Shown: piece after piece, positions 7,347 to 11,422 of the stretch | How positions within the stretch are numbered: position 1 is the first letter of the stretch | Layout: each line of letters starts with the position of its first letter | NCBI GenBank assembly: GCA_047639315.1 | Contig: JBLINQ010000160.1 | Span: 1-11,422 of the forward strand | From: S139-23 sp047639315 | GTDB taxonomy: Bacteria; Planctomycetota; GCA-002687715; DRQF01 | Reading direction: 5' to 3' | Length of the DNA: 11,422 nucleotides | Translations under genes and position numbers: made by a program | Notes under the pieces: generated by a model | What the model was told of the DNA's origin: nothing | Seen by the model: only the letters and a program-made list of their open reading frames with translations | Databases searched by the model: none

Positions 7347-7880
7347 CTATTTTCGAGTGTATTCGATCTTCATCGAGAGAAAGTCTTTTTCTCCGCCCAG
7401 GATGTACATGTAGAACTCGTACTTGTTCTTGTCGACGATGATCGTCTCAAGACGCGCTGGCTTTAGGCCGCTACCTTTGACTTCGACTTGTGCCTTGAGG
7501 ACGAGCTTCTTGCCACTGGCATCCAACTTGCCTGATTGCACCATCAAATGAGAGCTCATCGAGTCAATCCAGGTGCCGGAGCAGTGCTTCGTTTTGGGAT
7601 TGAACCCGATAACACTCCGCCCATGGAACTTGGTGCCACCCATGTCGGCCTTGAGATCGCCTTCTAACCACAATCCACCACAGATGAGCTGGTTCGTTTG
7701 GGTGCCAGTGACTTGGAATGCGATCTTCCCAGGCGCTTCAAAGAACTTCATTGTCGCCGTGTATGATCCTTGGCGAGATGTGATGTGCTCGGGAAGTGAG
7801 CTCTTAGGCTGTGCGTCTTGCCAAAACGTAGAGATGAAGGGGAGGGCTAAGGCAATAAGGATGAGAGTCTTGGTTTTCAT
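7347..7880 (-). CDS. Secreted DUF1579 family protein
   Basis: A 177-residue protein with a signal peptide-like start (Lys-rich residues 1-4, hydrophobic 6-19). The mature part matches my knowledge of the DUF1579 pattern: GGLWLEGDLKADMGGTKFHG (68-87), SVIGFNPKTK (89-98), GTWIDSMSS (102-110), then a beta-rich tail ending YEFYMYILGG (154-163) and IEYTRK. The family is lipocalin-like and beta-rich; its biochemical role is not established to my knowledge. The start at 7880 is well supported by AGGAG six bases upstream. It lies 97 bases after the sigma factor gene and has its own promoter-like element (7915-7941) identical at key positions to that upstream of the YCII-sigma operon, so it is probably a regulon target of that sigma factor. 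The end of the gene is followed closely by a 10-bp hairpin. Confidence 0.88.
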   Translation of the reverse strand: MKTKTLILIALALPFISTFWQDAQPKSSLPEHITSRQGSYTATMKFFEAPGKIAFQVTGTQTNQLICGGLWLEGDLKADMGGTKFHGRSVIGFNPKTKHCSGTWIDSMSSHLMVQSGKLDASGKKLVLKAQVEVKGSGLKPARLETIIVDKNKYEFYMYILGGEKDFLSMKIEYTRK

Positions 7881-7914
7881 GTCATGCTCCTGGTTTAAGT
7901 GATTCTACATGGAT

Positions 7915-7941
7915 GACGGGTGGGGTATCCCAAAATCGACA
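7915..7941 (-). promoter_or_regulatory. Candidate ECF42 promoter of the DUF1579 gene
   Basis: On the minus strand, TGTCGA (7941-7936) is followed after exactly 17 bases by CGTC (7918-7915). As I recall, ECF42 promoters in Streptomyces venezuelae have TGTCGA at -35 and CG(A/T)C at -10, which this matches in full. The flanking bases (C before, AT after) are shared with the second copy at 9667-9693. The element sits 34 bases before the DUF1579 start, a normal leader length. Confidence 0.72.
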
Positions 7942-7977
7942 GAGAGGCGACTTTCTTTTGGCCCAGCCCGAGATTAT

Positions 7978-9258
7978 TTAGCTGGTGGCGTCGTCTGGCG
8001 GCGGTGAAGAAGAGTTGGGCCCCAATTCGACGAGTCTGTCGTTGAGAAAGAGGCGATCGGCTTGGTTCTCGGTCAAAGTGAGGGCCTGTCGATAGGCCTC
8101 TTTCGCTTCATTGACCTTTCCAGCCCGTCTGAGGATGTCGGCATGGGCCGCATGGAAGGGCTGATAAGATTGCAGATCTGATTGGCCCGCGAGGCGGAGA
8201 ATCTCGGATAACCCTCGTTCGGGACCATCGGCGAACGAAAGAGCGACGGCGCGATTGAGCTGGACCACGGCCGAACCCGTCTTGGCGAGGAGGCGGTCAT
8301 AGAGGAGGGCGATTTGCTTCCAATCGGTCTCCACGGCTGTTTGGGCTTCTGCATGCACGGCCGAAATAGCTGCTTGGATCTGATAGGGGCCGATTCGCCC
8401 CAAGTGCATAGCCCCCTCCAAGATCTTGACGCCCAAGGTGATCTTCCCTTGGTCCCAAAGACTCCTATCTTGTGAATCCAAAGGCACCGGGCGGTTGCCG
8501 TGATACCTCGCAGCACGTCTGGCATCGTGAAGCATCATGAGCGCCAGGAGGCCAGCCACTTCGGTATCGCGTGGTAAGAGTCTCGCCAGGACCCGCCCGA
8601 GTTGAAGGGCCTCATTCACCAGATTTGCGCGCACGGGTGCTTGCCCGGTTCGCGCGGCATAACCCTCGTTGAAGATGAGGTAGATGATCGAGAGTATGGC
8701 CGTGATTCGTTCAGGGAGTAAATCAGGGGAGGGGATGGCGAATGGGATGTGGGCGGCTTTGATCTTCTTTTTCGCTCGAACCAGTCGTTGTGCCATCGTT
8801 GACTCTGAGGTCAAGAAAGCGAGTGCGATCTCCTTGGTCGTCAGGCCGCCGAGTGTTTGCAGTGTCAAGGCAACTTGCGTCGCTTCGGTTAGGGCCGGAT
8901 GACAACAGGTGAACATCAGCATGAGCCGGCGATCTTCAATCACTTCCTCATCATCCTCGGGATTGCGGATCTCAAGAGCTCGAGCTTGGGCCTCCAAAGC
9001 TGAGAGTTTTCTCCCATAGGTTTCCTGGCGTCGAATTCGGTCGACGGCACAATTTCTTGCGGTGCGAAATAACCAAGAAGCCGGCGCTTTCGGGATGCCG
9101 TGGTCTTGCCAGTGCGCGAGCGCTTTGGCGAAGGAATCTTGAAGCGAATCTTCGGCCAGCTCAATATCGTGCACGTCGCCAATGAGGGCCGCCAAGAGGC
9201 GGCCCCATTGTTCAAGGTGCAACGATGCGATTGTCTCGCTTGGCGACGGCAAAGTCAT
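7978..9258 (-). CDS. ECF42-type RNA polymerase sigma factor with C-terminal TPR-like extension (DUF6596)
   Basis: A 426-residue extracytoplasmic-function sigma factor that directs RNA polymerase to a small set of promoters. Region 2 covers about 10-80 (LAEDSLQDSFAKALAHW, then SWLFRTARNCAVDRIRR). A linker with MFTCCHPAL (115-123) leads to region 4 at about 125-168 (LTTKEIALAFLTSESTMAQR, a helix-turn-helix). The rest, about 185-412, is the long extension typical of group ECF42, with IFNEGY (195-200), LLALMMLHDARR (237-248), DRSLWDQG (264-271), GPYQIQAAISAVHAEA (290-305), LNRAVALSFADGP (334-346) and repeat-like helices to 412. The family has no anti-sigma factor and the extension is thought to control activity. 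The gene starts 6 bases after the YCII stop, with AAGAAG before the ATG. Co-location with a YCII/DGPF gene is the classical ECF42 context. A promoter upstream of the pair matches its expected target, so autoregulation is likely. Confidence 0.95.
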   Translation of the reverse strand: MTLPSPSETIASLHLEQWGRLLAALIGDVHDIELAEDSLQDSFAKALAHWQDHGIPKAPASWLFRTARNCAVDRIRRQETYGRKLSALEAQARALEIRNPEDDEEVIEDRRLMLMFTCCHPALTEATQVALTLQTLGGLTTKEIALAFLTSESTMAQRLVRAKKKIKAAHIPFAIPSPDLLPERITAILSIIYLIFNEGYAARTGQAPVRANLVNEALQLGRVLARLLPRDTEVAGLLALMMLHDARRAARYHGNRPVPLDSQDRSLWDQGKITLGVKILEGAMHLGRIGPYQIQAAISAVHAEAQTAVETDWKQIALLYDRLLAKTGSAVVQLNRAVALSFADGPERGLSEILRLAGQSDLQSYQPFHAAHADILRRAGKVNEAKEAYRQALTLTENQADRLFLNDRLVELGPNSSSPPPDDATS

Positions 9259-9264
9259 CTCTTC

Positions 9265-9618
9265 TTAGTTTTCGAAGACCACGAGGGGACGTACTTCAAT
9301 ACGCCCGATGGCTGCGGACGGGATCTTGGCTGCGCATTCGATGGCCTCATCGAGATCTTTGCAATCCAAAATGTAGTAGCCACCGAGTTGTTCCTTGGTT
9401 TCTGCGAAGGGTCCGTCGGTCGTCTCCGTTTTTCCATCCCTGATAGAAACCGTGGTTGCGGCGCTGATCGCTTCGAGAGCGTCGCCGCCGACAAAGACCC
9501 CACGTTCTGTCATTTCGGCGTTAAATGCGAAATAGGCTTCAATGTGAGCGCTGAATTCGGGCGTGCCGTAAGCAGGTTCTGCGCTTTCAGCGCTATAGAT
9601 GAGCATCATGTATTTCAT
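9265..9618 (-). CDS. YCII/DGPF-domain protein
   Basis: A 117-residue protein of the YCII-related family. It starts MKYMMLIYSAE and carries the diagnostic DGPFAETKEQLGGYYILDC motif (68-86), followed by the DEAIECAAKIP helix (90-100) and a final beta strand (IEVRPLVVFEN). These proteins are small dimeric ferredoxin-like folds; the DGPF subgroup is the usual partner and target of ECF41/ECF42 sigma factors, but its enzymatic activity is not established. It is the first gene of a two-gene operon with the sigma factor, 6 bases apart. CGGAG lies 6 bases upstream of the ATG at 9618. Expression is probably driven by the ECF42-like promoter at 9667-9693, giving a leader of about 40 bases. Confidence 0.95.
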   Translation of the reverse strand: MKYMMLIYSAESAEPAYGTPEFSAHIEAYFAFNAEMTERGVFVGGDALEAISAATTVSIRDGKTETTDGPFAETKEQLGGYYILDCKDLDEAIECAAKIPSAAIGRIEVRPLVVFEN

Positions 9619-9666
9619 GTTTTTCTCCGTGTTTGAGGCACGCGATGTTGCGGCCTTTGAGTCTAT

Positions 9667-9693
9667 GACGAATGGCGCCCATGTGTCTCGACA
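9667..9693 (-). promoter_or_regulatory. Candidate ECF42 promoter of the YCII-sigma operon
   Basis: On the minus strand, TGTCGA (9693-9688) and CGTC (9670-9667) are separated by exactly 17 bases. This is the same arrangement and the same flanking C and AT bases as the copy upstream of DUF1579 (7915-7941), while the two spacers differ. It starts 49 bases before the YCII start codon. It fits my recollection of the published ECF42 consensus and predicts positive autoregulation. Confidence 0.72.
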
Positions 9694-9989
9694 GCATCGC
9701 CCCCATTTTCCAAAAAAACCGAGATTCGTGCGAAAAACCCCAATGACGCCCGATCACAGGATCTTGTTCTTTCTACATTGAGGGCCCCCTCGCATGAGGA
9801 AACCCCATTTTGGGGTAGGCTTGACCTTGGCGATATGTCGGATGGCCTATCTCATAGTCTCTTCTCCTGACCTCGTCGGCCAGGAATAGTGATTTCCCAA
9901 ATTAGAACGACGAGCCAAGGCTGCCAGGCTCACATGGACGGGGACCTACTGAAGTCGACGAAGAGTAAACTCAAAGAGAACATCTGGCA
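9694..9989. other. Divergent intergenic region between the YCII promoter and the nuclease-family gene, no gene seen
   Basis: Together with the YCII leader and promoter this gap exceeds 300 bases. I found no convincing coding frame in it. It holds a cluster of short dyads at 9780-9816: GAGGG-CC-CCCTC (9780-9791), CCTC-GCAT-GAGG (9788-9799) and ACCCCA-TTT-TGGGGT (9802-9816). A weaker dyad, CCTG-A-CC with GG-C-CAGG, lies at 9866-9884. A TTGACC at 9821-9826 resembles a -35 for the plus-strand gene, but no good -10 follows at 16-18 bases. The promoter of the plus-strand gene must lie in this region but is not clear. Confidence 0.4.
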
Positions 9990-10934
9990 ATGAACACGGA
10001 ATCCCAATCTCAATCCGCCCCCACCGACTCACCCAGGACGAAAGTTCTCAGGCGCCTAAGAAAATTTGGGATCGGGGTGGCGGCCTTCGGTGTTCTCCTC
10101 TTCATGCTCTTCCTGGTCAACGCGAATTCGGAGAGTTGGAAAGAACCCCGTGTCGGATCATCTTCTTTGCCACTAAGCCGAGACGCCCAGAACGAAGTCA
10201 AGATTGTGGCGTACAATATCGCCAAGTGCTTTGCCTACACCGGAGCGACACGCTTCGCTACGACTGAGGAGGTGAAGGGCAGGCTTGATCGCATTGCCTT
10301 GTTGCTGAACGAAGAAAAACCCGATCTCGTTTTCCTTTCTGAAGTGGTGAACGAATGTGGGCCTCGCCCATTTGATCAAGTCGAGTACCTGGCAAACAAA
10401 TGCGGCTTTGCGTCTTGGGCGACGGGCGACAACTACAGTTGGGGGCTTCCCTTCTTTCGCATTCGTAGTGGCAATGCCGTTCTATCGCGCTTTCCGCTCT
10501 CGAACTTTAAGACTATGGGGTTAGTCAGTGAGAGCTCGATCTGGAACCCAACCAATAATCGCCGCGTCCTTTGGTGTGATGTCGAGATTAACGGACAGAC
10601 TTACCTTGCCGGGTCTCTAAGGAATGACTCCTTCAACCTAAAAAACAACAGTCGACAAGTTGACGAGATTCTCGAGTTTATCGGGCAGAGGCCGACGATT
10701 CTGGCCGGAGACTTCAATGCCGAGCCCCAAGACGAACCCATGAAGAAGTTCAAGGAATCCAAGAGATTCAGTGGCGCCTTTCGAGGTGTGGCGACCTATC
10801 CGACACGAAAACCATGGCGCCGTATTGACTACGTCTTGGCGCCCAACACCTGGACGCTGAAGAGCGACCTGGTCATCAACACCGACATCTCAGATCATAT
10901 TCCCGTGGTCGCCGTTTTCAGCGTCCCGCGTTAG
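9990..10934 (+). CDS. Membrane-anchored endonuclease/exonuclease/phosphatase (EEP) family protein
   Basis: A 314-residue metal-dependent phosphodiesterase-fold protein. A basic N-terminus (Arg/Lys at 17-25) followed by a hydrophobic helix (27-44) suggests a signal anchor with the domain outside the cytoplasm. The EEP motifs follow in order: VAYNI (73-77, Asn76), LSEVVNE (116-122, metal-binding Glu118), SGNAVLSRFPL (160-170), NNSRQVDEIL (219-228), AGDFNAEP (239-246, Asp241/Asn243), RRIDYVL (277-283) and SDHIPVVAVF (301-310, catalytic His303). The first conserved His, usually in a THL-type motif before the SRQ helix, seems absent: this stretch reads LAGSLRND (206-213). The substrate could be nucleic acid, phosphoinositide or a phospholipid. 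The Shine-Dalgarno is weak (AAAGAGAA about 10 bases upstream). It is convergent with the DUF2339 gene, stops 13 bases apart. Confidence 0.9.
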   Translation: MNTESQSQSAPTDSPRTKVLRRLRKFGIGVAAFGVLLFMLFLVNANSESWKEPRVGSSSLPLSRDAQNEVKIVAYNIAKCFAYTGATRFATTEEVKGRLDRIALLLNEEKPDLVFLSEVVNECGPRPFDQVEYLANKCGFASWATGDNYSWGLPFFRIRSGNAVLSRFPLSNFKTMGLVSESSIWNPTNNRRVLWCDVEINGQTYLAGSLRNDSFNLKNNSRQVDEILEFIGQRPTILAGDFNAEPQDEPMKKFKESKRFSGAFRGVATYPTRKPWRRIDYVLAPNTWTLKSDLVINTDISDHIPVVAVFSVPR

Positions 10935-10951
10935 CGGCAAAGCCGGGCTAA
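10931..10951. terminator. Imperfect dyad spanning both stop codons of the convergent genes
   Basis: TTAGC-GGC (10931-10938), a 3-base loop, and GCC-GG-GCTAA (10942-10951) form an inverted repeat with a 2-base bulge. It contains the TAG stops of both convergent genes. No clear T-tract follows on either side, so a shared bidirectional terminator is only a suggestion. Confidence 0.25.
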
Positions 10952-11422
10952 TCCCTCGGCTTGTCGGCCACATGACTTTCAAATCGGTTGTAGAGGTAAC
11001 TTCCTAACAACAAGAAAAGGCCGGTTCCGACAAACGATAAGATTCGGCCAATCGCATCAAGATTGACGGTGTCAGAGAGGAGGATCTTGGCGATGACAAC
11101 CGCGAACAGCACTAAGCCCGTCTTGCGCCTCATGCTGCTCTGGGTCCTGAGACCGACGGCGATGAGGCTGATGGCTTGAATTGACCATGCCAAGGAAAGT
11201 GCCCCGGCTCGTGTGTGACCCTCATCGATGCTGAAACGAAACTGATCCATGAATTCCCAGGCCAGGAGCACGGCCAAGCCTACCTGGGCCACCGTTTCGA
11301 CTATCTGCCACCCGGCCCGAGCGCGGTCTTTTTGAAACAACCAGCTGCAAATGAGCGTGCAGACGACGATGCTCAGGCGCGCCATGAACTCGGCGTTCAG
11401 AATGAGCACAGAACCTATATTT
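10948..11422 (-). CDS. DUF2339 multi-pass membrane protein, C-terminal part only
   Basis: The frame is open to the right edge, so only the last 157 or so residues are present; the GTG at 11409 is an internal Val, not a start. The fragment has about five hydrophobic helices. They end in the pattern KTGLVLFAVVIAKILLSDTV, then LDAIGRILSFVGTGLFLLLG, then SYLYNRF. This matches my memory of the C-terminal end of DUF2339 proteins (RLLGLALL, then K-FL-D, then RI-SF--LGL). Those proteins are long inner-membrane proteins with many helices and unknown function. The C-terminal tail after the last helix is short and polar. The next gene on the left is the convergent EEP gene, so no operon partner is visible. 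Confidence 0.75.
   Translation of the reverse strand, partial: NIGSVLILNAEFMARLSIVVCTLICSWLFQKDRARAGWQIVETVAQVGLAVLLAWEFMDQFRFSIDEGHTRAGALSLAWSIQAISLIAVGLRTQSSMRRKTGLVLFAVVIAKILLSDTVNLDAIGRILSFVGTGLFLLLGSYLYNRFESHVADKPRD

Noticed and set aside
9100..9636. 178-codon plus-strand frame
   Set aside because: Antisense to the sigma and YCII genes, which are both firmly identified.

Overview
This is bacterial DNA of moderate G+C content, slightly above half by eye. Nearly every gene lies on the minus strand. I recognise no rRNA, tRNA, CRISPR array, insertion sequence or phage gene. The phylum is uncertain. The mix of a fused alpha/beta 2-oxoacid dehydrogenase E1, DUF1579, DUF3465, a YCII/ECF42 pair and a long secreted protein with carboxypeptidase-regulatory-like segments would suit Planctomycetota or a similar environmental lineage. 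That is inference, not a placement.

Layout in the transcription order of the minus strand, from the right. A convergent pair occupies the right end: a membrane-anchored endonuclease/exonuclease/phosphatase family protein (+, 9990-10934) meets the C-terminal end of a DUF2339 membrane protein (-, 10948 to the window edge). Their stop codons are 13 bases apart. Next comes a small stress-type regulon: a YCII/DGPF protein (9618-9265) followed 6 bases later by an ECF42-type sigma factor with its long TPR-like C-terminal extension (9258-7978), then a secreted DUF1579 protein (7880-7347). Identical promoter-like elements (CTGTCGA, 17 nt, CGTCAT) stand upstream of the YCII-sigma pair and upstream of the DUF1579 gene. 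This predicts that the sigma factor controls both its own operon and DUF1579.

The centre holds a two-gene operon: a fused E1 alpha-beta thiamine diphosphate-dependent 2-oxoacid dehydrogenase (7200-4948) and, 2 bases after its stop, a FabD-like acyltransferase (4945-3878). The acyltransferase keeps the Ser and His of the dyad. By my hand alignment it lacks the Arg that FabD uses to hold the malonyl carboxylate, so a non-malonyl acyl group is likelier. No E2 or E3 gene is visible here.

The left part holds a DUF3465 protein (3657-3226), a 628-residue exported or anchored protein of unknown function (3136-1250), and a DEAD-box RNA helicase (1025 to the left edge) cut off just after helicase motif VI. 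The helicase ribosome-binding site sits inside a perfect small hairpin.

The most interesting points are the matched ECF42 promoter pair, which draws DUF1579 into the regulon, and the unusual E1/acyltransferase operon.
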